A stretch of 49,378 bases of DNA from positions 1-49,378 of the forward strand of contig NZ_JAANMZ010000033.1 of NCBI RefSeq assembly GCF_011250555.1, given 5' to 3'. Below the pieces are notes generated by a model. That model was not told where the DNA came from, made no database searches, and saw only the letters and a list, made by a program, of their open reading frames with translations. This document shows positions 7,687 through 16,695 of the stretch, in pieces; position 1 is the stretch's first letter, and every line of letters begins with the position of its first letter. A program made the translations under genes and the position numbers. The DNA is from Bacillus sp. MM2020_4 (lineage in GTDB: Bacteria > Bacillota > Bacilli > Bacillales > Cytobacillaceae).

Positions 7687-7705
7687 GTGACAATATAAGA
7701 CACCA
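7687..7705. promoter_or_regulatory. candidate operator between azoR and the WYL regulator
   Basis: The 19-bp imperfect palindrome GGTGACAATATAAGACACC lies in the 85-bp divergent promoter region. Its central position and symmetry make it a plausible site for the WYL regulator; there is no direct proof. Confidence 0.35.
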
Positions 7706-7726
7706 TTAAACAAAGGCGGAGAAAAA

Positions 7727-8662
7727 ATGAAAAAAGCGGAACGACTCAATCAAGAACTTATTTTTTTGAGCAATAAACACGAGTTTCAATTAAAAGACTT
7801 GATGAAAGAGTTTCATATTTCTAAAAGAACGGCACTAAGAGATATTGAAGAATTGGCTAGGATGGGGTTGCCTTATTATACAGAGAGCGGTAGATATGGA
7901 GGTTATAAATTAATTAACCAAACCTTGCTACCTCCAGTTTATTTCAACAATGATGAGATTCGAGCTATTTTTTTCGCATTGAATGCCTTAAACCTTCTCT
8001 CAAGCACACCGTTTGAAAAATCATATACACATATCCGACAGAAATTATTCGCTACTTTACCTAAGAGTCAGCAAGATTATCTTGAAAGGATGCTTGAGGT
8101 GGTTCGGTATTATGGTGTTGCTCCAATTAATCCGCCAGAATATCTTGCACTTATCTTAACTGCTATTATGCAAGAAAAAATTGTTCGAATGATATATTCT
8201 CAATATGAAACAATCAAAATTGATCTTCAGGTCTATGAATTGTTTTATCGCAATGGCATTTGGTTTTGTAGTGCTTATGAAGTAAAGCAAGGAATATGGG
8301 GAACATATCGCTGTGATTATATGTCTGAGTGCGAAATTCTTGAAGAAATGGAACATACCTACTCACATAAAGAACTGAAGAAATTTCAAGAGGATCACGA
8401 AAGGAATTACCATAACATCCCTTTTCGTGCTCGATTAACTTCGTTTGGAAAGGAGCTATTTTTAAAGCATCATTATCCAAATATGATGCTAGAAGAGAAA
8501 GAGGGTATCTCTTATCTGACTGGTGGCTATAATGAAACTGAACTCAATTATATGACGCATTATCTTTGTTCATATGGAAAACATGTAAAGATTGAATTTC
8601 CAGAACAGCTCAAGGAAAGTTATCTCCAACAACTTGAAGAAATAAAGTCACAATATCTGTAA
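7727..8662 (+). CDS. YafY-family HTH and WYL-domain transcriptional regulator
   Basis: A 311-residue regulator: N-terminal winged HTH (about 1-60, FHISKRTALRDIEELARMG), then the characteristic SGRYGGYKL loop, and a WYL-type ligand domain (about 140-230, with IDLQVYELFYRNGIWFCSAY), ending in a WCX-like C-terminal domain. The strict W-Y-L triplet is not obvious and is replaced by related residues. WYL proteins sense small ligands or nucleic acid and often regulate the neighbouring gene, so azoR is the likely target. A good Shine-Dalgarno (GGCGGAG) precedes the ATG. Followed by a very strong terminator. Confidence 0.85.
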   Translation: MKKAERLNQELIFLSNKHEFQLKDLMKEFHISKRTALRDIEELARMGLPYYTESGRYGGYKLINQTLLPPVYFNNDEIRAIFFALNALNLLSSTPFEKSYTHIRQKLFATLPKSQQDYLERMLEVVRYYGVAPINPPEYLALILTAIMQEKIVRMIYSQYETIKIDLQVYELFYRNGIWFCSAYEVKQGIWGTYRCDYMSECEILEEMEHTYSHKELKKFQEDHERNYHNIPFRARLTSFGKELFLKHHYPNMMLEEKEGISYLTGGYNETELNYMTHYLCSYGKHVKIEFPEQLKESYLQQLEEIKSQYL

Positions 8663-8710
8663 TCAGTTTCTATCAATGTGCAATGACGATAATGGTTTTT
8701 CTATAATTAA

Positions 8711-8772
8711 ACACGGGGACGGATCTACTGTATCATAATAATGAAACAAGAGATCCGTCCCCGTGTTTTTTT
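8711..8772 (+). terminator. strong intrinsic terminator with 16-bp perfect stem
   Basis: ACACGGGGACGGATCT (8711-8726) pairs perfectly with AGATCCGTCCCCGTGT (8751-8766), followed by T7. A CGGGGACGG stem is a common Bacillaceae intergenic repeat type and is unlike the other terminators in this window. Confidence 0.9.
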
Positions 8773-8897
8773 AATGTATTGAGGAGGGCAATACTAGTGA
8801 GCAGATATTTTATGCAAAAAAACCTCATTTACTTATGATATGGTTCACCGTCTCACAGCCCAATTCGCCGGTTTACAACTTCGCCCCTAAAAAAAAT

Positions 8898-9536
8898 TTA
8901 AACCGGAATATTTAACTCCAGTTTCCCTTCATGGTTAGTCATTTCAACCACCTTATCTGAGAACAAATAAGGAGTATCGAAGCGATCCTGCTTTTTGATA
9001 TCTATATAGTGGTTATTGGCAGTCAGGACTGGGAATACAGCGTTCGTTTTCTTAAAAAGATTTTGAGTAACCTCTATTTCGGCCATCAGGATCATCTGTT
9101 TACTAGAAATGGCAAAAAAGAGCTTTCCAATTTCCCTATCACCATCAATAATGGGGATCTGCTGGAGGATGGAAATAAGGCATGTGATAAGATCATTCAT
9201 TTTTTCGTTTGTCAGACCGGTCAACTGCCAGTCCTCCAAAGCTTTGTTTATGCCGTTTTTCATTTCCTTAAATGAAAATACATCTTCAATCCGAAGGGCT
9301 GAGTTTGTCTTTCCGAGGTTTGAAAACTTTTTCCTCGTCTCAAAAAGATGGTCCTTGATATACCCTTGATACAGTTCCCGCTGCGCAACAAAATCAGCCA
9401 GCTCATTGATGCAGTGAATCTCTTTATTCCGATGACGGATTAATAGCAAAAAGGCATAGATATCCTTCTCATCAAACGTATTATTCATTAACTTATGATA
9501 GTAATAATTTAATAATGATTGCTCTTTTGTATCCAT
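8898..9536 (-). CDS. hypothetical protein in a TerB-like gene pair
   Basis: A 212-residue soluble protein with no signal or membrane segment. The N-terminal half is helical and charged (about 1-120); the C-terminal part (about 125-212) looks beta-rich. I do not recognise a family. The ATG at 9536 follows GGAGC at good distance. It lies 27 bp downstream of the TerB-like gene on the same strand, so the two are probably an operon and may act together. No terminator with a clear T-run follows; an inverted CCGGTTTA/TAAACCGG lies just beyond the stop. Confidence 0.65.
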   Translation of the reverse strand: MDTKEQSLLNYYYHKLMNNTFDEKDIYAFLLLIRHRNKEIHCINELADFVAQRELYQGYIKDHLFETRKKFSNLGKTNSALRIEDVFSFKEMKNGINKALEDWQLTGLTNEKMNDLITCLISILQQIPIIDGDREIGKLFFAISSKQMILMAEIEVTQNLFKKTNAVFPVLTANNHYIDIKKQDRFDTPYLFSDKVVEMTNHEGKLELNIPV

Positions 9537-9563
9537 TTGTTTGCTCCTAGAAGTAATAGATTC

Positions 9564-9953
9564 CTATTGATCATTTTTCCCCTGCTGTGCCGATAATTCC
9601 TTTATCTTCACAATCCAATCCTTGAAACTTCCAAATTCACTTGAATCAAATCCAAAGAGTGATTTTATTTTTTGAACAGATTCGCTTTCTTGTTCAGCAA
9701 AAACCCCGTCCGAATAGATTAGTTGAAAGAGTTCAGCTAAGACAATATTTTTGGATCGTTCCGTTTTAAATATCTCAAGAATATCTTCCATGGCAAGATT
9801 CTTTATTTTATATTTTTCAAGGCCCATTTCCTTTTTATATTTGGTAAGGAAAGAATTTTCATATATCGACAAATTCCCATCAATGACGGCAATGAGTTGT
9901 GCCAGTTCAAGAAAGGCCTCCCTCTCCTCTTTGTGAAGTTCTGCTAAAAACAT
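9564..9953 (-). CDS. TerB-like (tellurite-resistance fold) protein
   Basis: A 129-residue all-helical protein. The pattern LAQLIAVIDGNLSIYENSFL, followed by a second copy LAELFQLIYSDGVFAEQE, matches the repeated acidic-helix metal-binding fold of TerB and DjlA-type domains (D-G-x-x-x-x-x-E in each repeat). TerB folds are linked to membrane-associated stress sensing; the role here is unknown. It is the first gene of a two-gene minus-strand operon. Confidence 0.65.
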   Translation of the reverse strand: MFLAELHKEEREAFLELAQLIAVIDGNLSIYENSFLTKYKKEMGLEKYKIKNLAMEDILEIFKTERSKNIVLAELFQLIYSDGVFAEQESESVQKIKSLFGFDSSEFGSFKDWIVKIKELSAQQGKNDQ

Positions 9954-10067
9954 TACACACTCTCCTTTAAATCTTGGTCCTATTTATACGGATAAAGACA
10001 GAAATAGTTTCAATGCTAGTTGAGCGAGAGCTGTTTTTGAAAAGTGCTAAATAGTCCATTAGGAAAA

Positions 10068-10937
10068 TTAAATTGGCTCTACATGTACATGAACATCGTA
10101 GACTCCATAATCTTTCATCATGACTTTTTCAACATGTGTAGCGATATCATGGGCAGCGCGAATATCTATGGTCGATTGAACGAGGATCACAACATCAATG
10201 ACCTCATTACTACCATAGTTTCTTCCTTTAATATCTTTTATTCCTTTCACACCGTCTACTTTTGTAATGACTTCTTGATATAGATGAATTTTATCTTCAT
10301 CGAATCCGTCTGAAAGATCATGAGACGTGTCTTTAAAGATATCCCAAGCTGTTTTACAAATTACTAATCCTACAAGCATAGCTGTAACAGTGTCCATCCA
10401 AGGCATATTTAATTGGGCACCAAATATACCAGCTGCCGTTCCTATACTGACCCACGCGTCAGAAATATTGTCTTTAGCGGCAGCCAGCACTGATTTACTC
10501 TTAATTTTAGCAGCTAGTTTTTTATTATAGCGATAAACAAAATACATGACGATGGCTGAAAAAAGCCCTGTATAGGCAGCCAGCATGTCCGGGGACTCTT
10601 TTCCGCCGTGGAATATAGAGGCAAATCCATCCTCAAATACCTGTATACCGACGGCCAACATAATAAAGGAGGCGACCATGGAGGCAATCGTTTCACTTTT
10701 CCAATGACCATATCCATGATCACCATCGGGGGGTCTTCGGGAAAGCTTGAGTCCAACAAATACCGCAAAAGAAGCAATGATGTCGGTGGTATTGTTTAAT
10801 CCATCTGCTTTTAATGCAGCAGAATCACTTATATATCCAATTGCTAGTTTTATAATGGAAAGACATATGTAGGCAAGCATACTTATGATTGCTCCACGTT
10901 CACCAAGCTTAAGATTTTGATATTTTTCAGTATCCAT
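10068..10937 (-). CDS. mneP: cation diffusion facilitator, probable manganese exporter
   Basis: A 289-residue CDF-family transporter: six membrane helices (about 10-200) and a cytosolic C-terminal domain (about 205-289, with VDGVKGIKDIKGR and VHVHVEPI). The metal-site signatures are ADGLNNTTDI in helix 2 and KDNISDAW in helix 5; the Asn at the helix-2 site (GLNNTTD) is typical of Mn-type CDFs. Sequence and length resemble B. subtilis MneP (YeaB). It should export divalent metal against protons. ATG 10937 lies 8 bp after GGGAGG (10946-10951); the frame to 10982 lacks a ribosome site. I saw no clear MntR box or Mn riboswitch upstream. Confidence 0.8.
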   Translation of the reverse strand: MDTEKYQNLKLGERGAIISMLAYICLSIIKLAIGYISDSAALKADGLNNTTDIIASFAVFVGLKLSRRPPDGDHGYGHWKSETIASMVASFIMLAVGIQVFEDGFASIFHGGKESPDMLAAYTGLFSAIVMYFVYRYNKKLAAKIKSKSVLAAAKDNISDAWVSIGTAAGIFGAQLNMPWMDTVTAMLVGLVICKTAWDIFKDTSHDLSDGFDEDKIHLYQEVITKVDGVKGIKDIKGRNYGSNEVIDVVILVQSTIDIRAAHDIATHVEKVMMKDYGVYDVHVHVEPI

Positions 10938-11087
10938 CCTTCTTGCCTCCCACCACTCTACATCCCTATGATACCAACACAAATATAAGTGGGTCTAGCG
11001 CAACCTTATTGCATCGTTAAATAAAAGTAGACTAGCAATTATAATGTTTCATACGGGAAAGATTTCTTGTAATGGTGGAAATAGTAG

Positions 11088-11108
11088 AAATGGTGCCTGT
11101 CACCATTT
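11088..11108 (-). terminator. hairpin after the MarR gene (GTGCCTG repeat family)
   Basis: AAATGGTG and CACCATTT form a perfect 8-bp stem around CCTGT just past the MarR stop codon. It has no clear T-run, but it belongs to the dispersed palindrome family described in the findings. Confidence 0.5.
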
Positions 11109-11111
11109 ACC

Positions 11112-11522
11112 CTATATTAACTTTGTATAGATATTTAAGAGCTGCTGTTGTTCTTCGACTGATAATTTTTCAAACAGTTGTTTTCGGAGCATTTTTCCTT
11201 CTTCTTGCGCTTTCGTTAAAATCTTAAGCCCTTTATCCCTGATTTCTAAGTAAAGAATCCGTTTATCTACTTCATCTGTCACGCGAACAGCAAGATCCTT
11301 TTGGATTAACTTTTCGCTTAAATGTGTAATCGAGGGCGGGGCTATACCTAAGGCTTTCGCAATATCTGATGGCCTGCTTTTTCCATAATTCTTCAAGTGA
11401 CTTAAAACTAAGACATGCGAGATGCCAATATTTTCATTGAACATTTTATTCCATTCGATAATCAAGCGATTGTTCACCTTGTCCATCATATGGATGAGTT
11501 CAAAGATAGATGGATTTTCCAC
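11112..11522 (-). CDS. MarR-family transcriptional regulator
   Basis: A 136-residue winged-helix protein of the MarR fold: N-terminal dimerisation helices, recognition helix in RPSDIAKALGIAPPSITHLSEKL (about 50-72), wing with DEVDKRILYLEI (about 84-95), and C-terminal dimerisation helices. It is co-directional with and downstream of the SDR gene, separated by a hairpin at 11569-11593, so it may have its own promoter. The ligand is unknown; the neighbouring SDR gene is a possible target. Confidence 0.85.
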   Translation of the reverse strand: MENPSIFELIHMMDKVNNRLIIEWNKMFNENIGISHVLVLSHLKNYGKSRPSDIAKALGIAPPSITHLSEKLIQKDLAVRVTDEVDKRILYLEIRDKGLKILTKAQEEGKMLRKQLFEKLSVEEQQQLLNIYTKLI

Positions 11523-11568
11523 GATACCCCTGCTTTCAAAAAAGTTTACCCTTCTAACTATATAGGAA

Positions 11569-11593
11569 AGGTCCCTTTTTTGAAAAGGGACCT
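11569..11593 (-). terminator. terminator between SDR and MarR genes
   Basis: AGGTCCCTTTT and AAAAGGGACCT form a perfect 11-bp stem with a 3-nt loop directly after the SDR stop on the minus strand; a short T-rich tail follows. Confidence 0.7.
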
Positions 11594-11608
11594 CTTTCTA
11601 AATTTCAA

Positions 11609-12343
11609 TTATTGTGCGGAATAGCCGCCATCAATGACCAGTTCAGCTCCAGCGATATAGGCGGATTCATCACTTGCCAAGAAAAGTGCAGCATTCGCAA
11701 CATCTTCCGGTTTTCCAAGTCGTTGCAATGGTGTCATGGCAACTAAGTGTTTCATGATTTCCTTCGATGATTCTAGGACTTTCGTCATCGGAGTCTCAAT
11801 CGTTCCAGGGAAGAGGGTATTGACACGGATTCCGAAACGGCCATATTGGGTTGCTGCCGCCTTTGAAATCGCACGAACCGCGCCCTTTGACGCTGAATAA
11901 TGATTAAAACCCATCCCGATTTGTGCGGTATAAGACGAGATGTTTACAATCGATCCCTTTTGTTGTTCCTTCATATATGGAACCACATGCTTCATACCAA
12001 GAAATGGCCCAAATCCATTGATCGTCAACATTTTCTGCCAATCATCAAGGCCGATTTCCTCCACTGGCTTTTCAGAGGAAATCCCGGCATTGTTAACGAG
12101 AATATCAATTCCTCCAAAACGTTCTTTGACTTCCTTTAACAGTTGCATCCAATCCTCTTCGGAGGCAACATTCAGTTTCATACCATACACATTTTCTTTC
12201 TGACTTGCTTTCTCTAGCGCGGCTTCATTAATATCAGCTGCAATAACAATTGCTCCCTCTTTACTAAACAGGTCTACCATGCTTTCTCCGATTCCAGATG
12301 CTCCGCCAGTAATAATCGCTACTTTATTTAATAATCGTTCCAT
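11609..12343 (-). CDS. short-chain dehydrogenase/reductase (SDR)
   Basis: A 244-residue classical SDR with an intact NAD(P)-binding motif (TGGASGIG, about 12-19), an acidic residue after beta-2 (AADINE) favouring NAD(H), NNAG (about 87-90), catalytic Ser in NISSYT and the YSASK pair (about Tyr152, Lys156), ending with the IDGG motif. The substrate cannot be read from sequence; relatives are annotated as glucose 1-dehydrogenase or 3-oxoacyl-ACP reductase. GGAG precedes the ATG. It is divergent from a GNAT gene. Confidence 0.88.
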   Translation of the reverse strand: MERLLNKVAIITGGASGIGESMVDLFSKEGAIVIAADINEAALEKASQKENVYGMKLNVASEEDWMQLLKEVKERFGGIDILVNNAGISSEKPVEEIGLDDWQKMLTINGFGPFLGMKHVVPYMKEQQKGSIVNISSYTAQIGMGFNHYSASKGAVRAISKAAATQYGRFGIRVNTLFPGTIETPMTKVLESSKEIMKHLVAMTPLQRLGKPEDVANAALFLASDESAYIAGAELVIDGGYSAQ

Positions 12344-12517
12344 ATGGTTCCAGCTCCTTTATTTAACCTTCAAGTCTATTAATGAAGATTCCCTTAATTA
12401 TTTCTATTTACACCATGCGAAAAGTATTTAGACATCTAAGTAAATGATAACCACTGACCCTAAGTATGTCAAGAAAAGCAACCTACTAATTTACCTCCCA
12501 TTTCCACTACCTTAAAG

Positions 12518-12546
12518 GTAGTAATAGTGCCTGACACCATTACTAC
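12518..12546. repeat. GTGCCTGACAC palindrome in a divergent promoter region
   Basis: GTAGTAATAGTG and CACCATTACTAC (one mismatch) flank CCTGA. It carries the same core as the copies at 16654 and 40321 but lies between two divergent genes where nothing needs terminating, so it is better described as a dispersed repeat than a terminator. Confidence 0.6.
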
Positions 12547-12630
12547 TGCCTTTGTGTTACTTTCTGGAAATGGAACTTGAAATTTTTTAATTGTGTGTAT
12601 ATTCTATTTAATAGCAAGGGGGAATGTACT

Positions 12631-13425
12631 GTGATTAGAAGGCTTACAAAGCAAGATCATGATCAGGTTCTCGCTTTTTTAAGTGAGGAGCCGTCTATTA
12701 ATCTATTTATTATTGGGGATTTAGAAGTATTTGGGTACTCTTCGGAATTCCAGGAAATTTGGGCTGAGTTTGATGAACTGAACAACACAATTAAGGCCGT
12801 TCTTCTAAGATTTCATCAATCCTTTATTCCATATGGTAAAGGAGAATTTGATTTGGAGGGCTTTGTTTCAATTATGAAACAGTACAAAAAGCCGGTTTTA
12901 TTATCGGGAAAGTCTGATATAGTGGAGAAATTCGAGGCCTTCGATGACCTACAGCTTGGTAAGAAACAGGTGACATTCTTTGCAGAATGTCTGACGGATG
13001 AATTTCTTAGTACCATGGATGAGTCCACCACGATTAAAAAGGCTACGATCAAGGATGTCGATCAAATCATTGAACTTCGCGAATCGATTGAAGAATTTCC
13101 TATTAGAAGTGATGCACGGGATATTTTAGTTCAATCAATGGAATCCCATACAGCAAGAACCTATTTTACTGTTGATCACAATGTCATGACTTCATGTGTT
13201 TCAACAACAGCGGAAACTTCCTTGTCCGCTATGATCGTCGGTGTCTGCACTCGTAAGGAGTATCGCCGTCAAGGCTTGGCAACAGCAATCATGCAAAACC
13301 TATTTCAGGATGTCCTAGACGAAGGCAAAACTCTCTGCCTCTTTTACGATAACCCTGAAGCAGGCCGCATCTATAAGCGACTTGGTTTTAAGGATATCGG
13401 AAGCTGGACCATGTACCGCGGGTAA
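12631..13425 (+). CDS. GNAT-family N-acetyltransferase
   Basis: About 264 residues: an N-terminal non-catalytic GNAT-like half (about 1-130) and a C-terminal acetyltransferase domain with the acetyl-CoA loop TRKEYRRQGLATAIM (motif A, R/Q-x-x-G-x-G/A) and a final YKRLGFKDIG strand. The acceptor is unknown. Start: GTG 12631 is 8 bp after AAGGGGG, giving the N-terminus MIRRLTKQDHD typical of the family; the frame from 12577 lacks a ribosome site. Two copies of a palindromic repeat follow the stop. Confidence 0.85.
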   Translation: MIRRLTKQDHDQVLAFLSEEPSINLFIIGDLEVFGYSSEFQEIWAEFDELNNTIKAVLLRFHQSFIPYGKGEFDLEGFVSIMKQYKKPVLLSGKSDIVEKFEAFDDLQLGKKQVTFFAECLTDEFLSTMDESTTIKKATIKDVDQIIELRESIEEFPIRSDARDILVQSMESHTARTYFTVDHNVMTSCVSTTAETSLSAMIVGVCTRKEYRRQGLATAIMQNLFQDVLDEGKTLCLFYDNPEAGRIYKRLGFKDIGSWTMYRG

Positions 13426-13441
13426 GGGTAAGAAAATACTA

Positions 13442-13509
13442 GACAGGCACCATTAATGGTGCCTGTCACCCTTTCTACCACCATCGTATTATTAATGGTG
13501 CCTGTCACC
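13442..13509. terminator. double palindrome between convergent genes
   Basis: A perfect 26-bp palindrome at 13442-13467 (GACAGGCACCATT and its complement) is followed by a direct repeat of its right half, ATTAATGGTGCCTGTCACC, at 13491-13509, which ends at the NSS transporter stop. It belongs to the GTGCCTG dispersed family and probably terminates both genes. Confidence 0.65.
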
Positions 13510-14850
13510 TTATCCTCTAATAACATGGTAGCAAACAAACAAAATAGCGATGGGTGCTACATAGCGAATGAGGAAGAACCAGGCTTGAAACATACCGAAG
13601 GGTACTCCTCCTCCTAATGCTAATTCTTCATATAGTGCAGATTTTTTAATTTTTAGCGGCACAAATATCGAGATCAACAGTGCGCCGATCGGCATTAATA
13701 CATTACTAACTAGATAATCTGCTGCATCAAAGATCGTCTTGCCAAACACTTGAACATCACTTAAAACACCATAGGATAGTGCGGAAGGGATCCCAAAAAT
13801 GAAGATGGCAAGCCCAATGATCCACGACCACTTTGCCCTTTTCTTATTCTCACCCTTTGCGATAACTGAAACAATAATTTCCAGCATGGAAAAGGCCGAT
13901 GTTAGAGCTGCAAATAAGAATAAAACGAGGAAAGCAACAAAAAAGACCATTCCAAACGGCATTTGATTAAACACATTTGGTAATACGTTAAAAAGTAAAA
14001 CAGGCCCGGCATCAGGCTTTAATCCAAATGAAAACACGGCTGGGAAAATCGCAAGACCTGATAAAACAATGATAAAAATGTTCATTCCAACAATCGAAAA
14101 AGCAGAACGAAAGAGACTCTCCTCCTTCGATAAATAGGAGCTATACGTCACCATCACCGAGACACCGACACTCAAGGCGAAAAATGATTGGCCTAAGGCA
14201 AAAAGGATGGTTTCCGGTGTGATTTGCCTGAAGTCCGGCTTAAATAAAAAGGTAACACCCTCCATCGCACCGTCTAGTGACAAGGAGCGGATAATTAGGA
14301 CAATAAAAAGGATAAAAAGAACGGGCATCATGATCTGACTCGCTTTTTCAATTCCTTTTTGAACACCCTTTGCCACGACGACAATCGTAAGGAGCATAAA
14401 GATCAACTGCACCCCGACGCTAGTCATTGGCTTTGAAATCGTTTCACCGAACAACTGTGCATATCCCGTCTGATCGAGCCCATTCAACTGACCGGAAACA
14501 GCTTTCCATATATAACTAATAATCCACCCGCCGATGACACTATAAAATGAAAGCAAAATAAAACAGGTGACAATTCCTAAATACCCAATCCAATGCCACT
14601 TGGAATGCGGCGCAAGTTCTTTATACGCTTCTATGGCGTTCCTCTGTGTTTTCCTTCCTACTACGAATTCAGCTATCAGCAAGGGCAAGCCCAAAAATAA
14701 AGTAAATAGAATAAAGATAAAAAAGAATGCCCCTCCACCGCTTACTCCGGCAATATAAGGAAACTTCCATATCGCCCCCAGTCCAATGGCGGAACCGCCT
14801 GCTGCTAAAATAAACCCAATCTTAGATGACCATTGCTCCGTATTTTTCAA
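13510..14850 (-). CDS. sodium-dependent amino-acid transporter, NSS/SNF family
   Basis: A 446-residue membrane protein with 11-12 helices. It begins with the NSS hallmark [20 protein letters not shown] (Na+ and substrate site in helix 1, with [14 protein letters not shown]). Relatives include bacterial LeuT/TnaT-type symporters and B. subtilis YocR/YhdH. It imports an amino acid with sodium. The 5' leader is a T-box riboswitch, so expression rises when a particular tRNA is uncharged, tying this transporter to supply of that amino acid. Convergent with the GNAT gene. Confidence 0.9.
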   Translation of the reverse strand: MKNTEQWSSKIGFILAAGGSAIGLGAIWKFPYIAGVSGGGAFFFIFILFTLFLGLPLLIAEFVVGRKTQRNAIEAYKELAPHSKWHWIGYLGIVTCFILLSFYSVIGGWIISYIWKAVSGQLNGLDQTGYAQLFGETISKPMTSVGVQLIFMLLTIVVVAKGVQKGIEKASQIMMPVLFILFIVLIIRSLSLDGAMEGVTFLFKPDFRQITPETILFALGQSFFALSVGVSVMVTYSSYLSKEESLFRSAFSIVGMNIFIIVLSGLAIFPAVFSFGLKPDAGPVLLFNVLPNVFNQMPFGMVFFVAFLVLFLFAALTSAFSMLEIIVSVIAKGENKKRAKWSWIIGLAIFIFGIPSALSYGVLSDVQVFGKTIFDAADYLVSNVLMPIGALLISIFVPLKIKKSALYEELALGGGVPFGMFQAWFFLIRYVAPIAILFVCYHVIRG

Positions 14851-14884
14851 CTCATTCCCTCTTTTCTTAACATTCTTAAAAAAA

Positions 14885-15130
14885 CAAAAAAGCCGTCCTA
14901 CGTCTAAACGTAGGGACGACTATATCGCGGTACCACCCTAATTGAGAATTGGCTACCCCATTCTCCACTTTGCTGTCCGTATCGAGGACAAACCGTCTTT
15001 CCCTTCCACTGGTCGAAAAAGATACTCCAGGCATGAATTTCATCTTTCTATTTGATACTAGTTTTCACCGGCCACTAGCTCTCTAAAACAGGGATAAAAA
15101 GACTACTAAAAACCTATCAACGCATGTTCT
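14885..15130 (-). promoter_or_regulatory. T-box riboswitch controlling the NSS transporter
   Basis: On the minus strand the leader shows an AGTA motif (15103-15107) next to a stem (15094-15102 with 15043-15051), a GAGAG distal region, and the T-box sequence AGGGTGGTACCGCG (14926-14939). It is followed by the competing terminator (GTCCTACG with CGTAGGGAC, 14889-14921) and a T-run. The specifier stretch after the stem reads UGAAAUUCAUGCC; UUC (Phe) followed by A is the best guess, AUU (Ile) is possible, and UGG (Trp) lies a little further along. The ligand tRNA is therefore tentative; the T-box itself is clear. Confidence 0.92.
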
Positions 15131-15349
15131 TAATAATTTGTAATAATTAGAATAACGTAAATCAGTAAAAATGTATACACATTTTTTCACGGATGGTACT
15201 CTTCTTTCCGAATCACATGACAAAATGATTCCGATCTCCCTGCGATTTCCTATCCTTCCTTGACCCGTTTCTGTGATATAATGATTTCCGGCATAAGTTG
15301 AATCGAAACATTAGCTTAATGCGGGTGGGAGAGGGATACACGAAAGTGT

Positions 15350-16651
15350 GTGATTACAAATATGAGGGGAGTTTTCAAACTTAAACAGCACGGAACAAGC
15401 ATAAAAAAGGAGGTTATCGCAGGGTTTACATCATTTTTTTCCATTATCTATATTATTGCCGTAAATGCCAATATTCTTCAAGATGCAGGGATACCGCTTG
15501 AGGCCGGAATAATCGCAACCGTTCTAGCGTCACTAATTGGCTGTTTGTTGGTTGCGTTTATCGCAAACGCACCTTTAATTCTCGTTCCAGGAATGGGGAT
15601 TAATGCTTTATTCACCTACACGATTGTCGGTTCGATGGGGCTGAATTATACGGAAGCTTTAGCAGCCGTTATCGTATCAGGGATTCTCTTTGTGATTGTC
15701 GCCTTTACAAAATTATCAGGTATTTTAGCAAACGCGATTCCATCATCATTAAAAGAATCGATTTCGGTCGGAATAGGCTTATTTATTGCCTTCATTGGCC
15801 TGCAAAAGAGTGGCATTATTGTCGAGAATCCAACAAACTTTGTAGCGCTTGGAAATTTGTCTTCACCAATTGTTCTGGCGTCGATTATTAATTTAATCCT
15901 CACTTTATTCCTATTTTTGAAGAAAGTACCGGGGAATTTCTTAATCAGCATCATCGCGGGTACGATTATATCCTACTTCTTTGGGATTGTTCATTTTTCA
16001 GGAATGGATACAAGCTTTATCTCCTTCGCGGACTACAAGGATGTGTTTATGAGTTCTGATTTTGGAAAAATGGCGACTATTCCCTTTTGGGCAGCGGCCT
16101 TTTCACTGGTTTTAGTCCTCGTTTTTGAAAATATCGGTCTGCTTCATTCCCAAGTAAACGGAATGCTGCAAGCACCTGAAAAAAACGGAAAGTCGCTAAA
16201 AGCTGTCTCCATTTCCACCATTGTTTGTGGGTTTTTTGGCACAAGTCCAGCTGTTTCAACGGTTGAAACAGCAGCAGGTATTACGGCGGGTGGAAGAACA
16301 GGTTTAACTTCTGTTGTAACAGGTATATTGATGCTAGCATCTCTTTTCTTTATGCCTTTTATTAAATTAGTACCGAATACAGCAATCGCCCCTATTCTTA
16401 TTATTATTGGTGGGTTAATGCTGACAAATATAACGAATATCGACTTTACGGATTTTACCGAAGCGTTTCCGGCTTTTCTCGTGATCATCATGATTCCATT
16501 AACCTATAGCATTGTCGATGGAATAGCCTTCGGATTCATCGCTTACCCGCTAGTCAAGCTATTTACAAATAAACAAAAACAACTTACCGTTTCCATGTTT
16601 ATCATATCCATATTATTCTTAACCAACTTCCTGCTGCACTCAGTCGGATAG
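15350..16651 (+). CDS. NCS2/AzgA-type purine permease
   Basis: A 433-residue membrane protein with about 12-14 helices of the adenine/guanine/hypoxanthine permease group (AzgA branch; B. subtilis PbuG/PbuO relatives). Signatures are GTSIKKEVIAGFTSFFSIIYI at the start, PGMGINALFTYTI in helix 3, and VFENIGLLHSQVNG and TSPAVSTVETAAGI in the second half. It imports purine bases with protons and sits convergent to adenosine deaminase, a purine-salvage pairing. Start is uncertain: GTG 15350 follows GAGAGGGAT but with a small ACAC-GAAA-GTGT hairpin between them; ATG 15362 is the alternative. A GCATAAG/CTTAATGC hairpin lies in the leader; no purine riboswitch core was seen there. Confidence 0.88.
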   Translation: MITNMRGVFKLKQHGTSIKKEVIAGFTSFFSIIYIIAVNANILQDAGIPLEAGIIATVLASLIGCLLVAFIANAPLILVPGMGINALFTYTIVGSMGLNYTEALAAVIVSGILFVIVAFTKLSGILANAIPSSLKESISVGIGLFIAFIGLQKSGIIVENPTNFVALGNLSSPIVLASIINLILTLFLFLKKVPGNFLISIIAGTIISYFFGIVHFSGMDTSFISFADYKDVFMSSDFGKMATIPFWAAAFSLVLVLVFENIGLLHSQVNGMLQAPEKNGKSLKAVSISTIVCGFFGTSPAVSTVETAAGITAGGRTGLTSVVTGILMLASLFFMPFIKLVPNTAIAPILIIIGGLMLTNITNIDFTDFTEAFPAFLVIIMIPLTYSIVDGIAFGFIAYPLVKLFTNKQKQLTVSMFIISILFLTNFLLHSVG

Positions 16652-16653
16652 GT

Positions 16654-16694
16654 AAAAAAAGGAAAATGGTGTCAGGCACCATTTTCCTTTTTTT
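16654..16694. terminator. bidirectional terminator between purine permease and add
   Basis: A perfect 18-bp stem, seven A plus GGAAAATGGTG against CACCATTTTCC plus seven T, encloses TCAGG. The A- and T-runs make it efficient in both directions. It contains the GTGTCAGGCAC core shared with other sites. Confidence 0.9.
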
Positions 16695-16695
16695 G

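Noticed and set aside
8797..8838. 13-residue frame after a strong GAGGAGG (8781-8787)
   Set aside because: The Shine-Dalgarno and GTG spacing are good, but the product is tiny, no downstream gene follows on that strand for it to lead, and nothing marks it as conserved; probably a remnant.
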